Assembly: GCA_017550655.1 (NCBI GenBank)
Contig: JAFZOK010000017.1
Span: 1 to 64,000 of the forward strand
DNA length: 64,000 nt
Direction of reading: 5' to 3'
Source of the DNA: Bacteroidales bacterium
GTDB taxonomy: Bacteria; Bacteroidota; Bacteroidia; Bacteroidales; UBA932
In this document: positions 44,864 through 54,040 of the stretch, one piece after another
Position numbering within the stretch: the stretch's first letter is position 1
Layout: each line of letters opens with the position of its first letter
Notes under the pieces: generated by a model
Database searches by the model: none
What the model was told of the DNA's origin: nothing
The model's input: the letters and a program-made list of their open reading frames with translations, nothing else
Made by a program: the position numbers and the translations under genes

Positions 44864-47038
44864 ATGGACATTCTGGACACCGACATAAAATATCTTCCGG
44901 GCATAGGCCCGAAGCGTGCGGAACTGCTCGCCAAGGAAATCGGTGTGCATACCTACAGGGACATGCTCTATTATTTCCCGTTCCGCTGGATAGACAAGAG
45001 CAAGGTTTATCCCATCAGCGATGTAATATCCAGTGCAGACCTTGAAAACGAGGATTCCACTTCCGCCGCATACGTTCAGATAAGGGGCGTAATATCCAGA
45101 ATGGAGATGGTGGGAGCCATAAAGGGCAAGGCCGTCAAGGGCAAGACCAGGCTTTTAGCCTATATGCAGGATGCTACCGGCACTATGGAACTGGTCTTTT
45201 TCAGCGGACTTAAATGGATAACGGACAAGCTCAAGCAGGGAGAAGAATACATCGCCTTCGGCAAGCCAACCGTCTTCAACGGCAAAGTCAACCTTGTCCA
45301 TCCGGAGATTTACCCTCCATCCCAGGCCGTAACCTATGGAGCCGGTTCAATGGCCGGCATCTACTCCACTACGGAAAAGATGAAAAACGGCGGCTTCGGC
45401 ATCAAGGCTATAACCAAGGTGGAAAGCATCCTTCTGGAAAAGGTCAGCGGCCACATACACGAAACCCTGCCTCAGCACCTGATTGAAAGCAAGAGGCTCT
45501 GCCCTCTGGAAAAGGCCCTGAAAAACATACACTTCCCGGCAGACAGCCAGGCACTTGAAGAAGCCCAGAGAAGGCTCAAGTTCGAGGAACTTTTCTACCT
45601 CCAGCTCAGCCTCCTAAAGCAGAAGAACGCCCGTCTTAGCAAAGGCAGCGGCATTATGATGAGTAAGGTCGGAGAGAATTTCAACCTCTGCTACCAGTCT
45701 CTGCCATACCCGCTTACAGGCGCCCAGAAGCGTGTAATCAAAGAGATGCGGGAAGATATGCGCAGCGGCAAGCAGATGAACCGCCTTCTCCAGGGAGACG
45801 TGGGCAGCGGCAAGACTCTGGTGGCCGTACTCCTGGCTCTGATCGCCGTGGACAACGGTTACCAGGCCTGCATAATGGCTCCTACAGAAGTCCTTGCACA
45901 TCAGCATCTTGCAAGCATATCCAAATTTCTGAAAGCCACTCCGGTAACCATTGCCCTGCTTACCGGCAGCACCAAGGCCAAGGAAAGGAAAAAGATACTC
46001 GGCGACCTGGAAAACGGATCGCTTAACATAATAGTGGGCACCCACGCCCTGATAGAAGACAGGGTTAAGTTCCACGCCCTTGGGCTGGCCATCATAGACG
46101 AGCAGCACCGCTTTGGAGTCGACCAGCGAAGCCGGCTCTGGAGCAAGAACGACGATGCCCGGGCGGAAAGCCTCGCCCCGCACATTATGGTGATGACCGC
46201 CACCCCTATCCCGAGAACCCTGGCGATGACACTCTACGGAGACCTGGATGTCAGCGTGATAGACGAGATGCCTCCGGGCCGTACCCCGGTTGTGACTTCC
46301 CACGCCTGGGAAAGCCAGAGGCGCCAGGTGTTCGACTTTATGCGCTCCCAGATAGACGCGGGACGGCAGGTGTTCGTGGTCTATCCTCTCATCAAGGAAA
46401 GCGAGAAGATGGACTACGAGAACCTCGAGGCCGGCTATATGCGCATCATAGAAGAATTCAAGACACCGCAATACATTACAGCCGTAGTCCACGGCAAGAT
46501 GAAGCCTGAAGACAAGGCAATCGACATGAACCTCTTTGCTTCAGGCAGAGCCCACATTCTTGTGGCTACCAGTGTGATAGAAGTCGGAGTGGATGTTCCT
46601 AACGCTTCCGTTATGGTCATAGAGAGTGCAGAGAGGTTCGGCCTGAGCCAGCTCCACCAGCTCCGCGGCCGCGTGGGAAGAGGCGCCGCCAAGAGCTACT
46701 GCATACTCATGAGCGGATACAAGCTCAGCAAGGAAAGCCGCAAGCGCCTGGAACTTATGTGCAAAACCACAGACGGATTCCTGCTCGCGGAGGAGGATAT
46801 GAAGATGAGGGGGCCCGGAGACCTGGAGGGCACATCGCAGAGCGGCCTTGCCATAGACCTGCACATCGCCTCCCTTTACAGAGACGGCAGATACCTCGAC
46901 ATGGCCCGCCGCACCGCCCTGGAAATCCTGGACAACGATCCTCTGCTGGAAAAACCTGAGAACAAGCTTCTTGAAGCCCAACTCAAAATCCTCCGCAAAC
47001 AAGGCAAGGACATTAAGGACTACTCAGCGATCTCCTGA
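44864..47038 (+). CDS. recG: ATP-dependent DNA helicase RecG
   Basis: RecG remodels stalled replication forks and Holliday junctions. The 724-residue protein has an N-terminal wedge/OB domain (about 60-160; YMQDATGTMELVFFSG), Walker A GDVGSGKT at 311-318, a DEQH box (IIDEQHRFG), TATPIPRTLAMTLYGD, and the C-terminal TRG region with QLRGRVGRG. It is a monocistronic gene ended by the hairpin at 47063-47088. Confidence 0.97.
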   Translation: MDILDTDIKYLPGIGPKRAELLAKEIGVHTYRDMLYYFPFRWIDKSKVYPISDVISSADLENEDSTSAAYVQIRGVISRMEMVGAIKGKAVKGKTRLLAYMQDATGTMELVFFSGLKWITDKLKQGEEYIAFGKPTVFNGKVNLVHPEIYPPSQAVTYGAGSMAGIYSTTEKMKNGGFGIKAITKVESILLEKVSGHIHETLPQHLIESKRLCPLEKALKNIHFPADSQALEEAQRRLKFEELFYLQLSLLKQKNARLSKGSGIMMSKVGENFNLCYQSLPYPLTGAQKRVIKEMREDMRSGKQMNRLLQGDVGSGKTLVAVLLALIAVDNGYQACIMAPTEVLAHQHLASISKFLKATPVTIALLTGSTKAKERKKILGDLENGSLNIIVGTHALIEDRVKFHALGLAIIDEQHRFGVDQRSRLWSKNDDARAESLAPHIMVMTATPIPRTLAMTLYGDLDVSVIDEMPPGRTPVVTSHAWESQRRQVFDFMRSQIDAGRQVFVVYPLIKESEKMDYENLEAGYMRIIEEFKTPQYITAVVHGKMKPEDKAIDMNLFASGRAHILVATSVIEVGVDVPNASVMVIESAERFGLSQLHQLRGRVGRGAAKSYCILMSGYKLSKESRKRLELMCKTTDGFLLAEEDMKMRGPGDLEGTSQSGLAIDLHIASLYRDGRYLDMARRTALEILDNDPLLEKPENKLLEAQLKILRKQGKDIKDYSAIS

Positions 47039-47062
47039 AAAAACGTAAAGCATATAAAAAAC

Positions 47063-47088
47063 AAGGGGCCGGCAATTGCCGACCCCTT
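47063..47088. terminator. Bidirectional terminator between recG and hsp20
   Basis: AAGGGG-C-CGGC (47063-47073) pairs with GCCG-A-CCCCTT (47078-47088) with one C-A mismatch and an AATT loop. On minus it is followed by TTGTTTTTTAT, a good T-tract for ending hsp20. On plus it ends recG with only a short T-rich tail. Confidence 0.8.
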
Positions 47089-47122
47089 CATACTTCGCTT
47101 ATAACCAACTAATAATAGAAGA

Positions 47123-47554
47123 TTATTTGATATCTATCTGGCGGTGAACTTCTGCCGGCGTAACCTTCATGATCTTTGGCAGATGAATGTTCAGCACGCC
47201 GTTTTCCATCTTGGCCTCGATCTTCTCTATGTCAACGTCGTCCGGAAGCATAAGGCTCTGGTGGAATTTCTCGTACGAGAACTCGCGCCTGAGGAAGCGC
47301 CCCTTCTTTTTCTCTTCCTTATTCTCGGTCTTCTTCTCCATGTTGATTACGAGATTGCCCTCGTTGTCTAGCTGGATCTTGAAGTCTTCCTTGCTCAGGC
47401 CAGGAGCGGCCAGCTCAAGTTCATACTCTTTTTCGTTTTCGATTACATTGATGGCCGGGGCCGTATAATTTGTCCTTTCCATCCAGCTGTTGTCGAAGAA
47501 ATCATTAAAAATTTCCGGCAGCCAGCTATTCGAAGTTCTTCTTACAGGTAGCAT
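47123..47554 (-). CDS. Hsp20 small heat-shock chaperone
   Basis: This 143-residue alpha-crystallin-domain protein binds unfolding proteins as oligomers. The domain spans about residues 38-130, with the family's ELELAAPGLSKEDFKIQLDNEGNLVI, FSYEKFHQSLMLPDDVD and AKMENGVLNIHLPK motifs. The C-terminal IxI anchor is degenerate (QIDIK). The segment KKTENKEEKKKGRFLRREF is strongly charged. It is transcribed alone toward recG. Confidence 0.93.
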   Translation of the reverse strand: MLPVRRTSNSWLPEIFNDFFDNSWMERTNYTAPAINVIENEKEYELELAAPGLSKEDFKIQLDNEGNLVINMEKKTENKEEKKKGRFLRREFSYEKFHQSLMLPDDVDIEKIEAKMENGVLNIHLPKIMKVTPAEVHRQIDIK

Positions 47555-47788
47555 AACGCAAAATTCTCAATGTCCAGCCTTCCGGTCCTGAAGGGCCTTG
47601 TTCGCTGATCCTCAATAACTGAAGACACTTGTATACACGGCAAATCAGATGCCAGTCAAGACCGTCTGCCAAAAGAGGAAACTATGTCAGTGCAAGAGGA
47701 AAAAATGTCCAAAATCAATGACAGAAAATCAATAATCTTCGAGATTCTTATTAAATTTGTACGATTATCACGACAAATAACCACCATT

Positions 47789-48433
47789 ATGGATACAAAA
47801 GAGAAATTCGTCATCACCATTGCCCGCGAGATCGGTTCCGGAGGAAGGACCATAGGGCGCAAGCTTGCCGCCAAACTGGGTGTACGCTATTCGGACAAGG
47901 AGCTCATCCGCAATCTCAGGGAAAAATTCAACCTGACAACCTACTCTATCGAGAAACTCAAAGGAGAAAAGAAGAGCTGGTTTGCAGAACTTATTCAGAT
48001 GGTTGCTCCGGTGCCGAAGGCCGATATGATTATCGACACTGACAGCAGATTCCTGCCGGAACTCCGCTCAGACGTTACCACAGACGACATCTACAAGGCA
48101 GAAAGGGAAATCCTCAAGGCCATTGCCCAGGAGGGTTCCTGCGTTATAGCCGGAAGAAGCGGATTCTTTGTCCTTAAGGACCATCCTAACAAGGTTGACG
48201 TCTTCATCACCGCATCCAGGGAAAACCGAATCCAGAGAATTGTCCGCAAGCAGCATTTGACTGAAACCGAGGCGGAAACGATTATGGATTCTATAGACGA
48301 GTCAAGAGACAACTACGTGAAGCGCTATACCGGAAAGAGCCGCTACGACGCCCGCAACTACGACCTTGTAATCAATGCGGACAACCATACTGAAGACGAA
48401 ATCGTTGATATTATACTGTCATACATAAAGTAG
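47789..48433 (+). CDS. Cytidylate kinase-like family protein (Cytidylate_kin2)
   Basis: This 214-residue P-loop kinase-like protein has the N-terminal motif ITIAREIGSGGRTIGRKLA (glycine-rich nucleotide-binding loop), CVIAGRSGFFVL and ASRENRIQRIV. It belongs to the Cytidylate_kin2 group found in Bacteroidota in addition to Cmk; the true substrate is not established. The start at 47789 aligns with the family; the longer in-frame start at 47684 adds a charged extension that also contains the likely -7 box TAAATTTG (47752-47759). Confidence 0.82.
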   Translation: MDTKEKFVITIAREIGSGGRTIGRKLAAKLGVRYSDKELIRNLREKFNLTTYSIEKLKGEKKSWFAELIQMVAPVPKADMIIDTDSRFLPELRSDVTTDDIYKAEREILKAIAQEGSCVIAGRSGFFVLKDHPNKVDVFITASRENRIQRIVRKQHLTETEAETIMDSIDESRDNYVKRYTGKSRYDARNYDLVINADNHTEDEIVDIILSYIK

Positions 48434-48445
48434 CACAGAAAACCT

Positions 48446-49222
48446 ATGAACACAAAAGGTATATTCTCCATATCGCTAACGGCGGCCATAATCTTGGCAA
48501 CCTCCTGCGGCAAAAGCCACAAGGAAGTTCCTGTTACAGGCATCGAGTTCAATCCGGGCAAGATGGAAATCTTCGTGGGCCAGAGCCTGCCTGTAACAGT
48601 AACCACTGTTCCGGAGAACGCCACCAACACGGGAGAACTCCAGGTCAACTCCAGCAAACCGGACATCGCCACCTTTGAAAACGGCAAGGTAACCGGAATC
48701 AAGGCCGGCACCTCCAACCTTGTGGCCACCTGCGGCGCAGTAAGGCAGACTGCCACCGTAAAGGTTTACTGGACAATGACAAAAGGCAATGCTTCCTACC
48801 CTATCAAGCAGGCTACCGGCTACAAGATTTACGACTCCCCGGGAGTTGTCTACTACTACGATGTGGATTTCTCAGACGGAACCGAGCATTTCCGCATGAC
48901 CGTACTGGAAAAGGATCTTGGCAAGAAGATAGACGTTTCCAAGCCTCTGCCTTCCCTCGACGAATATGACACTTGCTTCCTCTGCTCCGTGCGCAACAAC
49001 AACGATAACGACATCACCATCTACCTCAGCAGAGACAATAACCCTGTCATAAGGAACGAGATGTGGGAAACACTGCCTATTACCGCCACTGGCTATTTCA
49101 GCCTTGAACTTGTTACCGGCAAGGGTTACGTAGCTGACATAGACGTTTCCCTGAGCAACGGCCAGAAGTGGAAGATGCACTACGAGGGCCCTATCACCAC
49201 CAAGAACGAGGGCAACTACTAA
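48446..49222 (+). CDS. Lipoprotein with BIG2 immunoglobulin-like domain
   Basis: This 258-residue protein has a type II signal peptide with lipobox ATSC (C21). Residues about 30-110 form a BIG2 domain (VTGIEFNPGKMEIFVGQS to NGKVTGIKAGTSNLVATC), common in Bacteroidota surface proteins. The rest is of unknown fold, rich in aromatic residues. It lies 12 bases after the cytidylate-kinase-like gene and 2 bases before psuK, so it may be cotranscribed with them, but no functional link is evident. Confidence 0.75.
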   Translation: MNTKGIFSISLTAAIILATSCGKSHKEVPVTGIEFNPGKMEIFVGQSLPVTVTTVPENATNTGELQVNSSKPDIATFENGKVTGIKAGTSNLVATCGAVRQTATVKVYWTMTKGNASYPIKQATGYKIYDSPGVVYYYDVDFSDGTEHFRMTVLEKDLGKKIDVSKPLPSLDEYDTCFLCSVRNNNDNDITIYLSRDNNPVIRNEMWETLPITATGYFSLELVTGKGYVADIDVSLSNGQKWKMHYEGPITTKNEGNY

Positions 49223-49224
49223 TA

Positions 49225-50094
49225 ATGAGAATCTGCGTCATAGGCGGTGCCAACCTTGATATTACGGCCTCATCAAATGCCAGTTTCCGGGCAGAAGATT
49301 CCAATCCCGGACGGGTTCGCACTTCCTTTGGCGGGGTGGCCCGCAACATTGCCCATAACCTGTCTCTTCTCGGCGATAATGTTTCCTTCATAACCTTATT
49401 CGGCGACGATGTGTTTGGCTCTGCCATAAAAGACTCCTGCCTGGCTCTCGGTATGGACATCTCCGCCTGCCAGACTGCGGAAAACGCCCCTAACCCCTGC
49501 TTTGTCTCGATCAACGACACAGACGGAAGGATGGTGGGAGGCATCGCCGACATGGATACTGTAAACCTGATCACCCCAGAATGGCTTGAGCAAAGAAAAG
49601 ACATTATCAACCACTCAGATGCGGTTGTCGCCGATGCCAATCTCCAGAGCGGGACACTGGCCTGGCTTCTGGACAGTTGCAAGTCTCCTTTGTATCTTGA
49701 TGCAGTTTCAGGCCCCAAGGCTTCCCGCATAGCGCAGGCATTCAACCTTGCCCGTAATCCGCGCTTCCACTCTATCAAGTACAACCGTCTGGAGGAAAAA
49801 GAAGTGGCCTCTCTCCAGCGCTACGGACGCCACTACATCAGCCTTGGCAAAGACGGCCTGAAGGTTATCGAAAACCAGCAAAACCAGACTCAGACATCCT
49901 TCCCCGCCTACCCTGTTGCCAAGGACAAGATCCGCAACATGACCGGTGCCGGAGACGCTCTGTTTGCGGGTATCATCCATTGCGGACCTGACGCATCGGT
50001 AAGCCAGGCCGCAGCCTTCGGCCTTAGGTGCGCCGCCCTTACCCTTGAGAGCCCCGAGGCCGTAAACCCGGAACTCCACAGTTTAATCCAATAA
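49225..50094 (+). CDS. psuK: PfkB-family kinase, probable pseudouridine kinase
   Basis: This 289-residue ribokinase-fold protein has the N-terminal CVIGGANLDI and GGVARNIAHNLSLLG motifs and the C-terminal anion-hole and catalytic base motif NMTGAGDALFAG. Pairing with psuG 34 bases downstream indicates pseudouridine kinase, which phosphorylates pseudouridine before PsuG splits it to uracil and ribose-5-phosphate. The start at 49225 removes an artefactual 19-residue extension overlapping the lipoprotein gene. Confidence 0.87.
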   Translation: MRICVIGGANLDITASSNASFRAEDSNPGRVRTSFGGVARNIAHNLSLLGDNVSFITLFGDDVFGSAIKDSCLALGMDISACQTAENAPNPCFVSINDTDGRMVGGIADMDTVNLITPEWLEQRKDIINHSDAVVADANLQSGTLAWLLDSCKSPLYLDAVSGPKASRIAQAFNLARNPRFHSIKYNRLEEKEVASLQRYGRHYISLGKDGLKVIENQQNQTQTSFPAYPVAKDKIRNMTGAGDALFAGIIHCGPDASVSQAAAFGLRCAALTLESPEAVNPELHSLIQ

Positions 50095-50128
50095 GCCACA
50101 TAGCTAAAAGAGAACAGCATATCAAAAT

Positions 50129-51043
50129 ATGAACAAGCATCTGGAAATTTCTCCCGAAGTCAAATCAGCACTTGAAAACGGCAAACCCGTAGTTGCATTG
50201 GAATCCACCATAATATCTCACGGAATGCCATATCCTCAAAACGTTGAGACCGCCCTTCTGGTTGAGGACACCATCAGGCAGGAAGGAGCCGTTCCCGCCA
50301 CTATTGCCGTCATAGGCGGCCGCCTTAAAGCCGGACTCACAAAAGAGGAAATCGAGTATCTGGGTAAAAAGGGAACTGCTGTAACCAAAGCTTCCAGAAG
50401 AGACCTTCCGGTGCTTGTGGCCCAGAAAAGAGACGGCGCCACCACCGTTGCCACCACTATGATAATCGCCCATCTTGCGGGTATCAGGATCTTTGCCACA
50501 GGCGGCGTGGGAGGCGTTCATCGCGGAGCTGAAACCACTATGGATATTTCTGCAGACCTGGAAGAGCTTTCCCGCACACCGGTTATGGTTGTATGTGCTG
50601 GGGCCAAGTCTATCCTGGATCTTGGCCTTACCCTGGAATACCTGGAAACCAAGGGAGTACCTGTTATCGGCTACCAGACAAGCGAGCTTCCTGCCTTTTA
50701 TACAAGAGTCAGCGGCTACAAGGTTGACTACAGGATAGACACTCCGGAAGATCTTGCCGCTGCATTCAACGCCCAGCAGGAAATGGGCCTGAAATCAGGT
50801 ATGCTTGTAACCAACCCTATCCCGGAAGAGTGGTCTATGGATCCCGCCTATATCAACAGTGCCATCGATCAGGCCGTTGAAGAAGCCAGGCAGAAAGGCA
50901 TACACGGCAAGGAAACCACCCCTTTCCTTCTTGCAAAGGTCAAGAACCTTACCGGCGGAGACAGCCTCAAGGCCAACATCCAGCTTGTGCTCAATAACGC
51001 CCGCCTTGCCGCCCGCACCGCCCGTTACCTCATAAGTCTATAA
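50129..51043 (+). CDS. psuG: Pseudouridine-5'-phosphate glycosidase
   Basis: It cleaves the C-glycosidic bond of pseudouridine-5'-phosphate to uracil and ribose-5-phosphate. The 304-residue protein shows family motifs ALESTIISHGMPYPQN, TAVTKASRRDLP, GATTVATTMIIAHLAGI, FATGGVGGVHRG and GYQTSELPAFYTR. With psuK it forms a salvage route for RNA-derived pseudouridine. It converges on the ADP-ribosylglycohydrolase gene with a 6-base overlap. Confidence 0.96.
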   Translation: MNKHLEISPEVKSALENGKPVVALESTIISHGMPYPQNVETALLVEDTIRQEGAVPATIAVIGGRLKAGLTKEEIEYLGKKGTAVTKASRRDLPVLVAQKRDGATTVATTMIIAHLAGIRIFATGGVGGVHRGAETTMDISADLEELSRTPVMVVCAGAKSILDLGLTLEYLETKGVPVIGYQTSELPAFYTRVSGYKVDYRIDTPEDLAAAFNAQQEMGLKSGMLVTNPIPEEWSMDPAYINSAIDQAVEEARQKGIHGKETTPFLLAKVKNLTGGDSLKANIQLVLNNARLAARTARYLISL

Positions 51044-52255
51044 AGGCTCCCACTTGTGTTTACAGTATTTGTTATACCAGCGGAACTTTTCCGCGGTGTC
51101 AAATCTCATACGCTCACTGATAATGCAACCTGTATAGAGATCTGTCCCCATCTCTTCTATAACATCAAGTAATTCAAGATCTTTAGTATAATACTCAGGG
51201 ATAGCCTTCCGGCCGAGTAAAATTCCAATTATGTTCCCACAGACAGCTCCTGTAGAATCACTGTCTCCGGAATGGTTGACAGCACTCACTATGGCATCCT
51301 CAAAACTGTCTTTATGCTTCAACGCACTGTAAACTGCAATCGCAAGAGCCTCGTGCCCCGTCCAGCCTCCTCCAATCCGTTCTATTGCAATATGATCCGG
51401 CAAATCTGAACTTGCCAGATCCGAAGCAACAGACAGAATCTCCTGAAGCCTGGACACTTCCTTCGGCCACAGCTCCCCGTATGTCTTACCGTCCTCACCA
51501 GAATGTATCAAGGGCAACCTTTCCGCCGCCTTTTCCACAACATAACCGAGCCTGTCTCCATCATCTGCCTCTCCACCCATAATCTGCATTAGAATGTCAT
51601 TCAGCACTGCAGACGGAAGGAATCCAAGCGGATGCTTGTGAGTTATCCTGGCAGCCTCGGCAGCTACCATATCACAGTAATCAATCTTCCCGTCTGCATA
51701 CGAGTGCAGATAAGACAATATGGCAATTGGAGCTGTCCTCATCACTCCCCCGCATCCGCAGCTGTCGTTCACAACTTCCTTCCCCGCTTCCAGATCTTTA
51801 AGCGCAGTCAGACAGGTAATACCCGGACTCCTAAGTGAATACAGTTCAGGAACATCCATCAGCCACGAATCAACCCTGCATTCACTCCTGCGTGATTTCC
51901 ATTCCTGGGTATGCAGCCAATCCAGATATGTATACCTGCAATATGTATCCAGCCTCCCCATTATGCCCCTCATATACGAACGTGTCATTCCCAGAAGAAT
52001 TCCCGCTCCCGTAAATAGAGACATCTGGGTATCATCAGAGATCAGCGCCTTTCCGGAAGCAGCCAAACAATATCTCGTTATGCCCCGTGGACCAAACTTC
52101 CTCTCTATTTCCAGCCACTGTTTAAACTCCACAGCATATCCCAGAGCATCTCCCACCGCTCCGCCAACCATACAACCCAGCGCCCGGTCCTTATGCAATT
52201 CCTTGAGTTTCAAATTATCATCCGCAGACTCTATATTATTAATTCTATCTTCCAT
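51038..52255 (-). CDS. ADP-ribosylglycohydrolase family protein
   Basis: This 405-residue protein of the DraG/ARH family has GGAVGDALGYAVEF near residue 31, the metal-binding SDDT (73-76) and the C-terminal GDSDSTGAVCGNIIG, completing the two-magnesium site. It probably removes ADP-ribose from proteins or nucleic acids, or hydrolyses related metabolites. I place the start at 52255; a longer in-frame start (52330) would read through the perfect palindrome at 52279-52305 and overlap the carbonic anhydrase gene. No ADP-ribosyltransferase is adjacent. Confidence 0.87.
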   Translation of the reverse strand: MEDRINNIESADDNLKLKELHKDRALGCMVGGAVGDALGYAVEFKQWLEIERKFGPRGITRYCLAASGKALISDDTQMSLFTGAGILLGMTRSYMRGIMGRLDTYCRYTYLDWLHTQEWKSRRSECRVDSWLMDVPELYSLRSPGITCLTALKDLEAGKEVVNDSCGCGGVMRTAPIAILSYLHSYADGKIDYCDMVAAEAARITHKHPLGFLPSAVLNDILMQIMGGEADDGDRLGYVVEKAAERLPLIHSGEDGKTYGELWPKEVSRLQEILSVASDLASSDLPDHIAIERIGGGWTGHEALAIAVYSALKHKDSFEDAIVSAVNHSGDSDSTGAVCGNIIGILLGRKAIPEYYTKDLELLDVIEEMGTDLYTGCIISERMRFDTAEKFRWYNKYCKHKWEPL

Positions 52256-52278
52256 ATTCTTTTTCTCAGCGATATAGT

Positions 52279-52305
52279 TTTGTGGACGAAAATTTCGTCC
52301 ACAAA
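52279..52305. promoter_or_regulatory. 27-bp perfect palindrome upstream of the ADP-ribosylglycohydrolase
   Basis: TTTGTGGACGAAA (52279-52291) and TTTCGTCCACAAA (52293-52305) are exact inverted 13-bp arms with a single central base. It lies 24 bases upstream of the ARH ATG and 15 bases after the carbonic anhydrase stop. The near-zero loop argues against an RNA hairpin terminator and for a dimeric DNA-binding site. Confidence 0.6.
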
Positions 52306-52319
52306 CCGCCATAACGCAC

Positions 52320-52880
52320 CTACTCCCCAAGAACCTCCGTCAGCTCACCTGTAGCGGAATCTATAACAAACCCTCTGACCACAATATCAGACGGCATCAG
52401 AGGATGAGTCTTTATAACCTCCACTGTCCGAACAACGGAAGCCCTAGTATCGTGGAACCCCTCCAGCCATTCGCCCAAATCCACATCAGTCCTATCAAAT
52501 GCAGAAGCCTTTATTCCCCGGGCAAGCATCTCCTCCCTGAAATGCCCAAAGCTCATATTGCATGCTCCGCAGCCAGTATGCGCCACCACCATAATCTCAA
52601 CAACTCCAAGCTCATACACCGCCACAACCAAACTCCTCATCGCCGAATCCCACAGCGACGGAATCACCGCTCCCGCATTCTTTATGATCTTGGCATCTCC
52701 GTTCTTCAGCCCCAGCGCTTCCTGCAGCAGCACGCTCAGCCTTGTATCCATACAGCTGAGCACCGCCAACCCCATAGCAGGATATTTGTCTGTCAGATGC
52801 TTCTCATACCCCCGCCCCTCAACAAACTCCCTGTTGAACGCCAAAACTTTGTCTATGCTATTCTTATTCTCGTATTCCAT
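52320..52880 (-). CDS. Beta-class carbonic anhydrase
   Basis: It hydrates CO2 to bicarbonate. The 186-residue protein has all zinc ligands and the catalytic dyad: C43 and D45 with R47 (SCMDTR), H101 and C104 (AHTGCGAC). The N-terminal residues 1-30 are predicted helical as in other beta-CAs. No signal peptide is present, so it acts in the cytoplasm, probably feeding carboxylases. It is upstream of, and on the same strand as, the ARH gene. Confidence 0.94.
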   Translation of the reverse strand: MEYENKNSIDKVLAFNREFVEGRGYEKHLTDKYPAMGLAVLSCMDTRLSVLLQEALGLKNGDAKIIKNAGAVIPSLWDSAMRSLVVAVYELGVVEIMVVAHTGCGACNMSFGHFREEMLARGIKASAFDRTDVDLGEWLEGFHDTRASVVRTVEVIKTHPLMPSDIVVRGFVIDSATGELTEVLGE

Positions 52881-53019
52881 ATTAAAACTATCTGTATTTC
52901 TTAAAATTATACTTTTGCCTCAGCGATCTAAACACCGGAACCCACTATATCTATCAGCATAACAGCATTATGAGGAAAGCTCTCACTGCTGCCTCATTGT
53001 CAGAGGAGATGAATAGTAA

Positions 53020-53844
53020 TTATCTCAACAACTCTCTATGAGCTTGTAGAAACTCCTGATTGGGAAGAAACTTGGAAGGCATTGCAATCTTTTTCCCGAC
53101 AAACTTCTTGAAATATTCACGAGTGACAGCATTCGTAAAATGTTCGCTTATCTCATCACCGATGACCATTCTATAATCTTCGTCAAATGAAATCAGATGC
53201 TGATCAAAAGCAAGGTCATAAGTTCCGCTAAGGCACAATCCATTCTCCGGATTCATACGGTTCTCCTTGTCATCTGCCCAGCGAATTATATGACTTGCTC
53301 TCAATAACTTCGGCACATCAAGCCCAGTAATGCAGCATTTCCCTTGATATAAAGAAACAATCATCTTACGGTAATAGGCTTGCCCAACACGCACCTTTGT
53401 CTGGCTTACCTGATCTTTACCTTCCTTCGTAATGTCAAAATGATCCAATAGCTCGGCAGAAACATCCTTTCCTTGGCTTAGCTTGTCAACAATAGCATTG
53501 GCCTCAATCTCCTGAGGAGCAAATGTCTGGTACATTTGGAGATGCTTCATGGCGGCGGAACAAAACCATCCGCAAGGGTAGCTCTTCTGGGTGTTCTGGC
53601 CATACTTGAAAATGCTATCTTCGCCTGACTTGAACTTTTTTTCTTCTGAAACGACAAAATCAGTGATCTGATGCAAAAGATTCTCGTCATCTACTTCTGT
53701 TAGAGATTTACCTTGGAGATGAAATACGTCTTTTATCGCAAATATCCGATCAAGAATACGGATAGCCATAATGTAACTGTTAGCCGTGCCAGTTGTATGG
53801 CCGTATGCAAAATATGTATAGTCTTCAAAACCCTGTTGATTCAT
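53020..53844 (-). CDS. HNH endonuclease (HNH_2 type), orphan restriction-like
   Basis: This 274-residue protein has a C-terminal HNH nuclease module: CCITGLDVPKLLRASHI with H185, NPENGLCL with N201 and the YDLAFDQH segment with H216. HNH_2 domains occur in restriction enzymes and are often coupled to a DNA methyltransferase, which is missing here. The N-terminal 140 residues may be the target-recognition part. No neighbouring methylase, together with a broken vsr 1.5 kb away, suggests the remnant of a restriction-modification locus. Confidence 0.75.
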   Translation of the reverse strand: MNQQGFEDYTYFAYGHTTGTANSYIMAIRILDRIFAIKDVFHLQGKSLTEVDDENLLHQITDFVVSEEKKFKSGEDSIFKYGQNTQKSYPCGWFCSAAMKHLQMYQTFAPQEIEANAIVDKLSQGKDVSAELLDHFDITKEGKDQVSQTKVRVGQAYYRKMIVSLYQGKCCITGLDVPKLLRASHIIRWADDKENRMNPENGLCLSGTYDLAFDQHLISFDEDYRMVIGDEISEHFTNAVTREYFKKFVGKKIAMPSKFLPNQEFLQAHRELLR

Positions 53845-54040
53845 AATGAATTGTCTGTCAGTTAATGCAGCTGATTAGAATTATCTGTTATACAAAGACG
53901 GAATTTGAGTTGTTTTCTTTGGGCAAGTTACATTTTTTCGTCCGAATAATAAAATTTTGATCTCCAACACCCATATCTTGCTTAACTTTACTTCAGCAAG
54001 TAGAAAATGTTCGTTAAATAATAAGAAAGGAAAGTACTAT

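Noticed and set aside
51038-52330. Longer start (52330) for the ADP-ribosylglycohydrolase
   Set aside because: It would translate through the 27-bp palindrome and overlap the carbonic anhydrase gene; the family N-terminus fits ATG 52255.
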